A stretch of DNA of 64,000 bases from Kaistia dalseonensis (GTDB lineage Bacteria; Pseudomonadota; Alphaproteobacteria; Rhizobiales; Kaistiaceae), in assembly GCF_030814715.1 (NCBI RefSeq), contig NZ_JAUSVO010000007.1, forward strand, positions 1 through 64,000, given 5' to 3'. The notes beneath the pieces are model-generated. The model worked only from the letters and a program-made list of their open reading frames with translations, made no database searches and had not been told where the DNA came from. The position numbers and the translations under genes are program-made. Within the stretch, counting starts at the first letter, position 1. The number at the start of each line of letters is the position of its first letter. Below, piece after piece: positions 18,248-27,329 of this stretch.

Positions 18248-18452
18248 TATCGGCCATCGCCCGCGCCGTGCGGCCGACCGCACGGTCGCATCAAGGCTCC
18301 AGATCGTGCTCGGGCGGTCCGCGGCGAGCCTACAACGCGCGCCGCTGTGGCGCTCCCACGCCCTGGTCTCATTCCTGCCGCGGGGGCTGCGAACGGCACC
18401 GATGAGTGCCATCGAGCGGGATACCGATTCCCCTGCCGCAATGACAACCTGA

Positions 18453-18920
18453 CTAGCGGCCGAGCCACTTGGAATAGGGGCCGACCCCGAATTGCACATC
18501 GGGAGCATCGTCGAGCACGGCAATGAACTCGAGCGAGTGACCGTCGGGGTCAGAAAAATACTGCGAAGCGGCGGGCATCCAGCCGATAACTTCTGGCTCG
18601 TCGACAGGCTGGCCCGCAAAGCCGAGCGGCGCCACGCCGCGCGATTTCAGCGCGGCAGCCGAAGCGAGCACCCCCTCCAGGCTCATCCGGAATGCAAGGT
18701 GCAGACGCATGCGCAGCGGCCCGCTTCCGGTTTCCCAGAGTCCCAGCATGCCCGTCTTCTTGCTGTCGATCCAGAAGAACGCGATCCGTCTATCCGTAAA
18801 CAGCCGAGCCAGTTCCAGGCCTACAACGTCGCGATAGAAATCCGTCGATAGGGCCAGATCGGAAACGGTCAAATGCGTCTCGTACAGCCCGTCAATCCTT
18901 GGCATATGCAGTTTAGTCAT
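18453..18920 (-). CDS. VOC family protein (glyoxalase/dioxygenase fold), SoxR-controlled
   Basis: This 155-residue protein has the VOC double beta-alpha-beta pattern: GLYETHLTVSDLALSTDFYRDVVGLEL at the start and YFSDPDGHSLEFIAVL near the end, including the metal-ligand-type Glu in LEFI. A fixed metal site or substrate cannot be named; relatives include glyoxalase I-like, fosfomycin-resistance-like and dioxygenase proteins. It is divergent from soxR and its promoter overlaps the SoxR box, so it is very likely induced by redox-cycling compounds and may detoxify one. Confidence 0.85.
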   Translation of the reverse strand: MTKLHMPRIDGLYETHLTVSDLALSTDFYRDVVGLELARLFTDRRIAFFWIDSKKTGMLGLWETGSGPLRMRLHLAFRMSLEGVLASAAALKSRGVAPLGFAGQPVDEPEVIGWMPAASQYFSDPDGHSLEFIAVLDDAPDVQFGVGPYSKWLGR

Positions 18921-18957
18921 GGTCCGGTCTTTCGTTGGAAACGCAAGACGGGTACAA

Positions 18958-18975
18958 CCTCAACCAAACTCGAGG
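18958..18975. promoter_or_regulatory. SoxR box between soxR and the VOC gene
   Basis: CCTCAACCAAACTCGAGG matches the 18-base SoxR consensus CCTCAAGTTAACTTGAGG in both outer arms. On the minus strand it is embedded between TTGACC and TACCCG with a 19-base spacer, the over-long spacing that MerR-family activators correct. This points to activation of the VOC gene. Confidence 0.85.
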
Positions 18976-18988
18976 TCAAGAGGATTCC

Positions 18989-19429
18989 ATGGCGCGGGAA
19001 CTGACGGTTGGGCAGTTGGCGGCCCGGGCAGGCGTCGCCGTATCGGCACTCCATTTTTACGAATCCAAGGGCCTGATCCGCAGCAATCGCACACTCGGCA
19101 ACCAGCGCCGCTATGCGGGAGACGTCCTGCGTCGCGTCTCGATCATCCGCATTGCACAGGAATTGGGGATTTCACTGGCGGAAGTCGGCGCGGCGTTCGA
19201 ACAACTGCCCAAGGACCGCTCGCCTTCGCGGGAAGACTGGGAGTTGATGTCGTCCCGGTGGGCAGAAAAACTCGATGCGCGGATTGCCCTGCTCCAGCGC
19301 TTGCGGAATGGATTGGCGGACTGCATCGGCTGCGGGTGCCTGTCGATCGATCGCTGCAGTCTGCTGAACTGGAACGACAGGCAGGCTGCCGAGGGACCTG
19401 GCCCGAGGCGATTGATCGCCGGGCCTTGA
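18989..19429 (+). CDS. soxR: Redox-sensitive transcriptional activator SoxR
   Basis: The 146-residue MerR-family protein has the N-terminal winged helix (LTVGQLAARAGVAVSALHFYESKGLI), a dimerisation helix, and the [2Fe-2S] cysteine set C-x2-C-x-C-x5-C at C112, C115, C117, C123. Oxidation of the cluster by redox-active compounds switches on target promoters. The ATG at 18989 has AGGA 6 bases upstream and is the usual SoxR start. As in many non-enteric bacteria there is no soxS; SoxR acts directly on the divergent VOC gene. Confidence 0.96.
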   Translation: MARELTVGQLAARAGVAVSALHFYESKGLIRSNRTLGNQRRYAGDVLRRVSIIRIAQELGISLAEVGAAFEQLPKDRSPSREDWELMSSRWAEKLDARIALLQRLRNGLADCIGCGCLSIDRCSLLNWNDRQAAEGPGPRRLIAGP

Positions 19430-19522
19430 GACGAAGCCGTGATGCTTGTCGTCGGGACGACGGGCATGATCGGATGCGATCCGGGAAGCGCGCACCGTGG
19501 AGCCGGCGCGGAGCCTGGTCGG

Positions 19523-19975
19523 CTATCGCCGCGCCTTGAAGAACGATTTGAGCATCTCGGCCGCCGCGCGCTCGCTGATCCCGCCATAGACCTCGGGCGC
19601 GTGGTGGCAGGTCGGTTGGTTGAAGAGGCGCACGCCGTTTTCCACCGCGCCGCCCTTGGGATCGCCGGCGGCGTAATAGAGCCGGCGGATGCGCGAGAAC
19701 GAAATCGCCGCCGCGCACATCGGGCAGGGCTCCAGCGTCACATAGAGATCGCAGTCCGGCAGTCGCTCGGATTGGAGCGCCGTGCAGGCGAAGCGGATCG
19801 CCAGCAGCTCGGCATGCGCCGTCGGATCCTTGAGTTCGAGCGTGCGATTGCCGTCGGCGGCGATGATCACGCCATCGCGCACGATCACGGCGCCGATCGG
19901 CACTTCGCCGCGTGCTTCGGCTTTTCGCGCTTCATCAAGGGCGGCATTCATGAAGGATGGTCGGACGCCGCTCAT
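19523..19975 (-). CDS. tadA: tRNA adenosine(34) deaminase
   Basis: TadA converts the wobble adenosine of tRNA-Arg(ACG) to inosine. The 150-residue protein has the cytidine-deaminase-fold zinc motifs HAE (H54, catalytic E56) and PCPMC (C84, C87), with TLEPCPMCAAAI as in characterised TadA. The start could be the ATG at 19975 or MNAALDEAR nine codons in. It is divergent from rluB, separated by about 120 bases, an arrangement often seen in Alphaproteobacteria. Confidence 0.93.
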   Translation of the reverse strand: MSGVRPSFMNAALDEARKAEARGEVPIGAVIVRDGVIIAADGNRTLELKDPTAHAELLAIRFACTALQSERLPDCDLYVTLEPCPMCAAAISFSRIRRLYYAAGDPKGGAVENGVRLFNQPTCHHAPEVYGGISERAAAEMLKSFFKARR

Positions 19976-20097
19976 GCTCTTTTGCTGAAACCGGGTTCAT
20001 GGATCGATGTTCGGGGCGATTTTCTGGCATTTCTTCATGGGCCCCATATCCAGCGCCCTTCGAAATGCTCTAAGGATCGGCTTCAAGGACTGAAAAG

Positions 20098-21633
20098 ATG
20101 AAGCCGCCGAAGAAACGCATGAAGGATGGCGCCGCGCAAGCCGGCGCAACGGTCGACGATCAGGCCGATCGGATCGCCAAGGTGCTCGCCCGCGCCGGCC
20201 TCTGCTCGCGCCGTGACGCCGAGCGCTGGATCACCGAAGGCCGTGTCGCGCTCAATGGCAAGGTGCTGACGAGCCCGGCCGTGAATGTCGGCCCGAACGA
20301 TGTGGTCGAGGTCGACGGCAAGCCGTTGCCGCAGAAGGAGCGCACGCGCCTCTGGCTCTATCACAAGCCGCGCGGGCTGGTGACGACCGCGCGCGATCCG
20401 GAAGGCCGGCCGACCGTCTTCGATTCGCTGCCGGATCACCTGCCGCGCGTCATCGCCGTCGGCCGTCTCGACATCAATACGGAGGGGCTTCTGCTCCTCA
20501 CCAATGATGGCGGCCTCGCCCGCGTGCTCGAATTGCCGTCGACGGGCTGGCTGCGCCGCTACCGCGTCCGCGCCTGGGGCAGCGAGGTGCTGCAGCCCGA
20601 TCTCGACAAGCTCAAGGACGGCGTAACGATCGACGGCGTCATGTATGGCGCGATCGAGGCGACGCTCGATCGTATCCAGGGCACCAATCTCTGGATCTCG
20701 CTCGGCCTGCGCGAAGGCAAGAACCGCGAAGTGAAGAAGGTCCTGGCCAGCCTCGGCCTCGAGGTGAGCCGCCTGATTCGTGTGTCCTATGGCCCGTTCC
20801 AGCTCGGCGACCTGCCCGAGGGTCAGGCGGTTGAAATCCGTGGCCGCGTATTGCGCGACCAGCTCGGTCCGAAGCTCGCCAACGATTCGGGCGCCGATTT
20901 CGATGCGCCCTTGCGCGAACTGGAAGACGAGCCCCGCCGCCCGGCGCCGCGCCGCGATCAGCGCCCTGCCGCTCCCGTCGAGGAAGCGCCGGCCGCCGCC
21001 AGGCCGCATGGCCGTCGCGCCGGCCGTGCTCAGTCCGGATCGGAGGGCGAGCGCGAATTCAGGCCGAAGCGCCCGTCTTCCGGACGGGGACGCGAGAGCG
21101 AACGATTCGGTGAACCTTCGGAAGGCGCGCGTGGCGCAGGGCCGCGGTCGCAGGGCCGGGCCCAGCGGCCGGATGATGGCATAGAGCGCTCGGGCGGTTT
21201 CAAGCCGGGCGGTCGCAGGCCACGCGCCGGCGCCGCGGGCGAAAGCCGGCTGGAAGATCGGCCGCGCGATGGCCGTGCCTTTGAAGGGCCGATGAGCCGC
21301 ACAAGGCCGGACCAGGCGCGTTCGGACGAGCGCGAGCCGCGCGGCGGCCGCGCGCGCAGGGCGGAATTTGGCGGCAAGCCTCGTTCGGAAGGCGAGCCTC
21401 GTTCGGAAGGCAGGTCTCGCGCGGACAGCAAGCCCGGCGCGGACCATTTCGGCGGCGAGCGGCCAGGTGGGCGCGGCGGCAAGCCATCGGGCGGACGGGG
21501 CGGCAGACCTTCCGGCGGCAAGCCGGCCGGGGACAGGCCGTCGGGCGGAAGATCGCCGGACGGCAAGCCCTTTGGTGGCAAGCCTTCAGGCGGTGGCAGG
21601 AGCGGGCAGGGTCGTGCGGATCGTCGCCGGTGA
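20098..21633 (+). CDS. rluB: 23S rRNA pseudouridine synthase RluB with long basic tail
   Basis: RluB makes pseudouridine at position 2605 (E. coli numbering) of 23S rRNA. An S4 domain lies at ~23-75 and the RsuA/RluB catalytic domain at ~82-250, with the GRLDINTEG motif holding catalytic Asp125, and GKNREVKK. At 511 residues it is about twice the core size: residues ~270-511 are a disordered tail full of Arg, Gly, Pro, Glu and Ser with repeats such as PSGGK and RSEGE. Similar tails occur on alphaproteobacterial RluB and may bind RNA. The last 20 bases overlap rsmD. Confidence 0.93.
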   Translation: MKPPKKRMKDGAAQAGATVDDQADRIAKVLARAGLCSRRDAERWITEGRVALNGKVLTSPAVNVGPNDVVEVDGKPLPQKERTRLWLYHKPRGLVTTARDPEGRPTVFDSLPDHLPRVIAVGRLDINTEGLLLLTNDGGLARVLELPSTGWLRRYRVRAWGSEVLQPDLDKLKDGVTIDGVMYGAIEATLDRIQGTNLWISLGLREGKNREVKKVLASLGLEVSRLIRVSYGPFQLGDLPEGQAVEIRGRVLRDQLGPKLANDSGADFDAPLRELEDEPRRPAPRRDQRPAAPVEEAPAAARPHGRRAGRAQSGSEGEREFRPKRPSSGRGRESERFGEPSEGARGAGPRSQGRAQRPDDGIERSGGFKPGGRRPRAGAAGESRLEDRPRDGRAFEGPMSRTRPDQARSDEREPRGGRARRAEFGGKPRSEGEPRSEGRSRADSKPGADHFGGERPGGRGGKPSGGRGGRPSGGKPAGDRPSGGRSPDGKPFGGKPSGGGRSGQGRADRRR

Positions 21634-22171
21634 ATTTCGTGGCCGCGCGCTCGCGGCGCCGCGCACGCAAGCGATCCGGCCGACATCCGATCGCCTGCGT
21701 GAGAGCCTCTTCAATGTGCTGGCCCATGGCTATGACGACATCGTCGCTGGCGCCCGCGTGCTCGATCTCTTCGCCGGCACCGGCGCGCTCGGCATCGAGG
21801 CGCTGTCGCGCGGCGCCACCTATGCCGTCTTCATCGAGGAAGGCGTCGAGGCGCGCGGCCTGATCCGCGAGAATATCGAGGCACTGGGCCTCACGGGACG
21901 CACGAAACTGTTCCGGCGTGACGCGACCAAGCTCGGTCCCGCCGGTACGCTCGGGCCTTTCGATCTCGCTTTTGCCGATCCGCCCTATGGGCGTGGCCTT
22001 GGCGACCTCGCGCTCGCCGAGCTCGTTTCGGGGGGCTGGCTGAAGCCCGGCGCGCTGGTCGTGCTGGAGGAAGTGGCGGCTGCGGAAATTGCGCCGATCG
22101 CAGGGCTGGAGCTGGTCGAGCGGCGCGAAGCCGGCGATTCGCAGTTGTTATTTTTCCGTTATATTCGCTAG
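21614..22171 (+). CDS. rsmD: 16S rRNA (guanine(966)-N2)-methyltransferase
   Basis: The 185-residue protein has the RsmD pattern: RIVAGEFRGR at the start, SAM site LDLFAGTGALGIEALSRGA, and catalytic ADPPYG. I chose GTG 21614 because CAGGAG lies 12 bases upstream and VRIVAGEFRGR is the normal start; the frame stays open further upstream only because the rluB tail is GC-rich. The 20-base overlap with rluB couples two rRNA modification enzymes, one for each ribosomal subunit. Confidence 0.93.
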   Translation: MRIVAGEFRGRALAAPRTQAIRPTSDRLRESLFNVLAHGYDDIVAGARVLDLFAGTGALGIEALSRGATYAVFIEEGVEARGLIRENIEALGLTGRTKLFRRDATKLGPAGTLGPFDLAFADPPYGRGLGDLALAELVSGGWLKPGALVVLEEVAAAEIAPIAGLELVERREAGDSQLLFFRYIR

Positions 22172-22254
22172 CTGCGACAATTTATCCTCGCGATTAGTGA
22201 CGGAAATGCCTAGGCTGCTTATCGGGGGTACGCCACCGCGAGCGCCGAGGATCG

Positions 22255-23676
22255 ATGGCTTCACGCTTTTGTCGAGTTTCCAGTGTTGCGTCGTCAGCAT
22301 TGCGCGCTGCTGCCTTTGTCGCCTTTTTGACGGGGGCGACTGCTGCTTTTGGTGCCGAGCAACCGGCCTCCGCACCTCAGGCGACCTCCGCGCGCATCGC
22401 GCCGGATGCCGTGAGCTTCATGCTCGAGAACGGCATGCAGGTCGTCGTGGTGCCGGATCACCGGGCGCCCATCGTGACCAGTATGGTTTGGTATCGCATC
22501 GGTGCCGCGGATGATCCGATCGGCAAGTCCGGTATCGCGCATTTCCTCGAACATCTTATGTTCAAAGGCACGGCCAAGCATCCTGCCGGCGAATTCTCGT
22601 CCAAGGTTTCGGAAGGTGGCGGCGCCGAGAACGCGTTCACGACCAATGATGCGACGGCGTTCTACCAGACGATCGGCAAGGACCAGCTCGGCACGGTGAT
22701 GGCCTTCGAGGCGGACCGGATGGAGGGGCTCGTCCTCACCGATGCGGTCGTCCTGCCGGAGCGCGACGTCATCCTGGAAGAGCGCCGCATGCGGATCGAC
22801 AATGATCCCGGCGCGCTCCTCGCCGAGGCGATGGATGCGGCGCTGTTCCAGAACCATCATTACGGCATCCCGACCATTGGCTGGGAGCATGAGATGGCGG
22901 GCCTGACGCGCGAGGACGCGCTCGCCCAATATCAACGTTATTATACCCCCAACAACGCCATCCTCGTCATTGCCGGCGATGTGACGCCCGACGAAGTCCG
23001 CCGCCAGGCCGATGTGACCTTCGGCCGGGTGCCGCGCCGTTCCGAGCCGGGACCACGCCAGCGCGCCAAGGAGCCGCCGCCGATCGCCGAGCGGACTGTG
23101 ACGCTGCATGACGAGCGGGTGACCCAGCCTTCCCTGTCGCGCAGCTATCTGGCGCCGTCCTATCCGAATGCGGCCCCCGGCGAGGCCGAAGCGCTCGACA
23201 TCCTGGCGGATGTGCTCGGACGTGGGCCGACCAGCCGGCTCTATCGCTCGCTCGTCATCGAGCAGGGCATCGCCAATTCAGCCAGCGCCTATTATTCCGG
23301 CGACGGGCTGGATTACGGCCGCTTCGGCATCTTCGCCGTTCCGCGCGGCGACGTATCGCTCGACCGGCTGGGCGCCGCCATCGACGCGGCGATCACCGAT
23401 ATTCGCGATCACGGCATCACGCAGGACGAGCTCGACCGCGCCAAGAAGCGCACCCGCGCGGCGGCCATCTATGCGCAGGACAGTCAGGCGACGCTGGCGC
23501 GGATCGTCGGCACGGTCATGGTCAACGGCCAGTCGCTGGCCGACGTCCAGGAATGGCCGAGCCGCATCGATCATGTCTCGGTCGCCGACGTTTCCGCGGC
23601 CGCCCGCAAATATCTCGACAAGCGCCGGTCCGTCACCGGCTCCCTTCTTCCCGCTCCGGCCGAAAACCGCAGCTGA
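22255..23676 (+). CDS. M16 family zinc metallopeptidase, catalytic subunit
   Basis: This 473-residue protein has a Sec signal peptide (hydrophobic core ~13-33, TAAFGA) and the inverted zinc motif HFLEH (H96, E99, H100) with the third ligand E176 exactly 76 residues later, so it should be an active periplasmic peptidase of the pitrilysin/processing-peptidase family. The C-terminal half carries the paired M16 domain with the substrate-binding R/Y region (GRGPTSRLYRSL). It is followed after 12 bases by the non-catalytic partner, and the two probably form a heterodimer as in other bacterial M16B pairs. Confidence 0.93.
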   Translation: MASRFCRVSSVASSALRAAAFVAFLTGATAAFGAEQPASAPQATSARIAPDAVSFMLENGMQVVVVPDHRAPIVTSMVWYRIGAADDPIGKSGIAHFLEHLMFKGTAKHPAGEFSSKVSEGGGAENAFTTNDATAFYQTIGKDQLGTVMAFEADRMEGLVLTDAVVLPERDVILEERRMRIDNDPGALLAEAMDAALFQNHHYGIPTIGWEHEMAGLTREDALAQYQRYYTPNNAILVIAGDVTPDEVRRQADVTFGRVPRRSEPGPRQRAKEPPPIAERTVTLHDERVTQPSLSRSYLAPSYPNAAPGEAEALDILADVLGRGPTSRLYRSLVIEQGIANSASAYYSGDGLDYGRFGIFAVPRGDVSLDRLGAAIDAAITDIRDHGITQDELDRAKKRTRAAAIYAQDSQATLARIVGTVMVNGQSLADVQEWPSRIDHVSVADVSAAARKYLDKRRSVTGSLLPAPAENRS

Positions 23677-23688
23677 GAACGCAGGAGA

Positions 23689-25059
23689 ATGAACGAGATG
23701 CCATTGATCGTAGCCAGGCTTGGGCTTGCCCTGCTCGGATTGCTCCTGATCGTTCCGGCCAGCTATGCGGCCAAGATCGAGCAGGTCGTCAGCCCTGGTG
23801 GCATCAAGGCGTGGCTGGTCGAGGACCATGCCGTGCCGGTCATCGCGTTGAACTTCGCCTTTGGCGGCGGCGCGGCGCAGGACCCGGCCGGCAAGCCGGG
23901 CGTCGCCAACATGCTGTCGGCCCTGCTCGACGAGGGCGCCGGTAATCTCGACAGCGAGGCCTTCCAGGCCAGGCTCGATGCGCTTTCGCTCAGCTTCAAC
24001 TTCGATGCCGGCCGCGACCAGTTCTACGGCTCGGTGAAGACGCTCGCCGAAAACCGCGACGAAGCCTTCGCCATGCTGGCGCTGTCGCTGCAGTCGCCGC
24101 GTTTCGACAAGGAGCCGGTCGAGCGGATCCGCGCCCAGATCGAGAGCCGCGTGAAGCGCTCCTCGACCGATCCGGACACGGTGGCGATGCTGGCCATGTG
24201 CGCCTCCGCCTATCCGAACCATCCCTACGGCCAGCCGGTCGACGGCACGGAGGCGAGCGTCGCGGCCATTTCGGTCGATGATCTCAAGGCCTATCGCGAC
24301 CGCATCTTCGCGCGGGACAATCTGAAGATCGCCATTGTCGGTGCCATCGACGCCAAGACTGCCGGCGCGCTGATCGACAAGACCTTCGGTCCGCTGGCTG
24401 CCCGGGCTGAACGGACGCCCGTGCCCGACGTCGCGCCGAAGATGGCCAATCTCGATATCGACATGCCCAACCCGCAGACGATCATCCGCTTCGGCGGACC
24501 GGGCATTCCGCGACACGATCCCGATTTCATGACCGCCTATGTGGTCAACCACATCCTGGGCGGCGGCACCTTCTCGTCGCGCCTCTATGAGGAAGTGCGT
24601 GAGAAGCGCGGCCTTGCCTACACGATTTCGTCCACCCTCGTTCCGCTCGAATCCTCCAGCGCGTTTGCCGGCGGCACGGCGACGCGCGCCGATCGGGCCG
24701 ACGAGACGGTCGGCATCATCAAGTCCGAAGTGGCGCGTCTCGCCAAGGACGGCCCGACAGCGGAGGAACTCGCCAAGGCCAAGAGCTATCTGATCGGCTC
24801 CTATGCGCTGCGCTTCGATTCATCGATGAAGATCGCCCGTCAGATCCTCGGCATCCAGATCGACGGCCTGCCGATCGATTATGTCGAAAAGCGCAACGCC
24901 ATCATCGCCAACGTGACGCTCGACGATGCCAGGCGCGTCGCGAAGCGGTTCCTCGCCAATGGCACGGATATGATCGTGCGCGTCGGCCCCGTGCCGAAGA
25001 GCGGGCCGGAAGAGGCCGTGCAGGCCGAGGCGACAGTGCCGCTGGTCAAGCACCTGTAA
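23689..25059 (+). CDS. M16 family peptidase, non-catalytic partner
   Basis: The 456-residue protein has an N-terminal signal or anchor (LGLALLGLLLIVPASYA) and the M16 fold, but where the catalytic subunit has HFLEH this one has NMLSALLDEGA, so the zinc ligands are missing. The conserved C-terminal motif GGGTFSSRLYEEVREKRGLAY, which binds substrate and completes the active site of the partner, is intact. This matches the alpha/beta division of M16B heterodimers. It is co-transcribed with the catalytic gene. The substrate is unknown. Confidence 0.92.
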   Translation: MNEMPLIVARLGLALLGLLLIVPASYAAKIEQVVSPGGIKAWLVEDHAVPVIALNFAFGGGAAQDPAGKPGVANMLSALLDEGAGNLDSEAFQARLDALSLSFNFDAGRDQFYGSVKTLAENRDEAFAMLALSLQSPRFDKEPVERIRAQIESRVKRSSTDPDTVAMLAMCASAYPNHPYGQPVDGTEASVAAISVDDLKAYRDRIFARDNLKIAIVGAIDAKTAGALIDKTFGPLAARAERTPVPDVAPKMANLDIDMPNPQTIIRFGGPGIPRHDPDFMTAYVVNHILGGGTFSSRLYEEVREKRGLAYTISSTLVPLESSSAFAGGTATRADRADETVGIIKSEVARLAKDGPTAEELAKAKSYLIGSYALRFDSSMKIARQILGIQIDGLPIDYVEKRNAIIANVTLDDARRVAKRFLANGTDMIVRVGPVPKSGPEEAVQAEATVPLVKHL

Positions 25060-25282
25060 AGCAAGTTCGCCGTGTCCCGGCCTCTCCCATGGGAGAGGCC
25101 GTCCAGATGGCGGATTGGCGCCACGTGCCTCTGCAGCCAAGAAATCGGGCTTGCCGTGCTCGTGCGGTAGCCTTGGCTGGCCGTCACGGCCGCGCTCACA
25201 AAGCGCCCAGCTCAACGAATGGCGGTGGATTGCGATGGCGTCGGGAGACCTGCCGCTTTGACCCAACGCCCTGCCGGCTACC

Positions 25283-27100
25283 TCATTCGGCAGCGTCGGC
25301 GGTTGCCTTCTCGGCTTCCTCATTGAGCGCCTTGGGCGCGCGCTTCGGCACGGTGAGGGGCTGCGGCTGCAGCTTGCCATGCACGTTCGTATACGTGACC
25401 GAGCCGCCCGATTGCTGGATCGCGAGCCGTTCGGTCTCGCGGCTGCGTATGTCGGATGCGACCTCCGCGACGTGTTCCTCGGAAAGGCCGAGCCCGAGCA
25501 GCGACTGCACGCCGAAGGCGAACGCGGATTCGAATGTCTCGCGGATCTCGAAATCGACGCCCTGCGCCCGCAGTTTCAACGTGTGCTGCCGGTCGAACGA
25601 ACGCACGTACAGCTTGGTCAGCGGGAATTCCGAGCGCACCAGCTCGACGATCCGGTCGGTATTCTCGCGGCTATCCGTGCAGACTGCGACGATGTCGGCC
25701 CGCTCGATGCCGGCCGCGCGCAGCACGTCCAGCCGCGTTCCGTCGCCATAATAGACCTTGAAGCCGAACCGCGAGGCGCTGCGCACCATTTCGACGTCGT
25801 CGTCGATCGCGGTCACGTCGATGCCCTCCGAGAGCAGGAATTGCGCGGAGATCTGGCCGAAACGGCCGAAGCCGATCATCAGCACGCGTGCTTCGAGCCC
25901 GTCGGCGATATCGAGCCCGTCGAGCGACTGTTCCTTTTTCGGCAGCACCCATTTGAGCGCGATGACGGCGAGCGGCGTGAGCGCCATGGAGATGATGACG
26001 GTCGCCGTCATCATCGCGTTCACATTGGCGGTGAAGATGCCGGAGGCGGTGGCGGCGGCGTAGAGCACGAAGGCGAATTCGCCGCCCTGCGCCAGCATGG
26101 CCGCGCGGGTGAGCGCTTCGGAATGATCCGCCTTGAACAGGCGCGCGACGACATAGATGCCGAGCGATTTCAGCGCCATGTAGCCGATCACGGCCATGAC
26201 GATGGTTGGCCAGTCGCGCGCGATGACGCCGAGATCGAGCGACATGCCGACGCTCAGGAAGAAGAGACCGAGCAGGATGCCGCGGAAGGGCTCGATATCG
26301 GCCTCGAGCTGGTGGCGGAAGCTCGATTCCGAAAGCAGCACGCCGGCGAGGAAGGCGCCCATCGCCATGGAGAGCCCGCCGAGCTGCATGACCAGCGCGG
26401 CGCCGAGCACCACGAGCAGCGCGGCGGCGGTCATCACCTCGCGCGCATGCGCCGTCGCGAGCAGGCGGAACATCGGATTGAGCAGCCATCGGCCGACGAC
26501 GAGCAGTCCGGCGATCGCCCCGGCCGCAATCGCGATCGAAAGCCAGCGCGACGTTTCCCCCGCATCCTCGTGGGCAGGCGCGAGGAAGGTCACGATGGCG
26601 AGGAGGGGGACGATCGCCAGATCCTCGAGCAGCAGGATCGAGACGATGCGCTGCCCGCCCGGCGTCGAGGTCTCGCCGCGCTCGTCCAGGATCTGCATGA
26701 CGATCGCGGTCGATGACAGCACGAAGCCCATGCCCGCCACGAAGGAGGCGGCTGGCGCGAAGCCGGCGGCAATGCCGAGGACCGTCAACAGGCCGCCACA
26801 GGTCAGCACCTGCGCGAGACCGAGCCCGAAGATCTCGCTCCTGAGGCTCCAGAGCCGCGAGGGGCGCATTTCCAGGCCGATGACGAACAGGAACATGACG
26901 ACGCCGAGCTCGGCGACATGCAGGATCGACTGCGGATCGGTGAAGAGACGCAGGCCGAAGGGCCCAATGACGACGCCAGCCGAGAGATAGCCGAGCACCG
27001 AGCCGAGCCCGAGGCGCTTGAAGATCGGCACGGCGACGACGCCGGCGCCGAGCAATGCGACGAGTTGGATGAGGTCGGTGCCCTGGGTTTCGACTGCCAT
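25283..27100 (-). CDS. Monovalent cation:proton antiporter, Kef type (CPA2) with TrkA-N domain
   Basis: This 605-residue protein has 12-13 membrane helices in residues ~1-400 (CPA2 fold, with GLEMRPSRLWSLR and LSSTAIVMQIL) followed by a cytoplasmic RCK/TrkA-N domain from ~410 (MIGFGRFGQISAQFL, nucleotide-binding GxGxxG-like). It resembles KefB/KefC, glutathione-gated potassium efflux systems that acidify the cell under electrophile stress. No KefF/KefG partner is adjacent, so gating is unclear. ATG 27100 has AAGGGG upstream and removes a non-family leader. Confidence 0.9.
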   Translation of the reverse strand: MAVETQGTDLIQLVALLGAGVVAVPIFKRLGLGSVLGYLSAGVVIGPFGLRLFTDPQSILHVAELGVVMFLFVIGLEMRPSRLWSLRSEIFGLGLAQVLTCGGLLTVLGIAAGFAPAASFVAGMGFVLSSTAIVMQILDERGETSTPGGQRIVSILLLEDLAIVPLLAIVTFLAPAHEDAGETSRWLSIAIAAGAIAGLLVVGRWLLNPMFRLLATAHAREVMTAAALLVVLGAALVMQLGGLSMAMGAFLAGVLLSESSFRHQLEADIEPFRGILLGLFFLSVGMSLDLGVIARDWPTIVMAVIGYMALKSLGIYVVARLFKADHSEALTRAAMLAQGGEFAFVLYAAATASGIFTANVNAMMTATVIISMALTPLAVIALKWVLPKKEQSLDGLDIADGLEARVLMIGFGRFGQISAQFLLSEGIDVTAIDDDVEMVRSASRFGFKVYYGDGTRLDVLRAAGIERADIVAVCTDSRENTDRIVELVRSEFPLTKLYVRSFDRQHTLKLRAQGVDFEIRETFESAFAFGVQSLLGLGLSEEHVAEVASDIRSRETERLAIQQSGGSVTYTNVHGKLQPQPLTVPKRAPKALNEEAEKATADAAE

Positions 27101-27329
27101 CAAGGCCCCTTCTGCGCTCTGGTGGTCTGATAGACGATGCCGCCTGAGGGGCACGGATGCAAGGAAAGACGACGGACACGGCGAATCGATCGCCTCTCCG
27201 CCGGCGCCATTTTATGGACGCGAAACATGAGCATTCTTTGTCAGTTTCGCCGCATATGGAACAGCCACAATGGGATGGGGTTGTTCGGCCCGGCGGCGAT
27301 CCCTACACAAGGGGGAACGGAGAACCGCC

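Noticed and set aside
25060..25282. Gap between the M16 genes and the Kef-type gene checked for a small RNA or gene
   Set aside because: No hairpin with a U-run, promoter-like pair or coded small protein with a ribosome site was seen.
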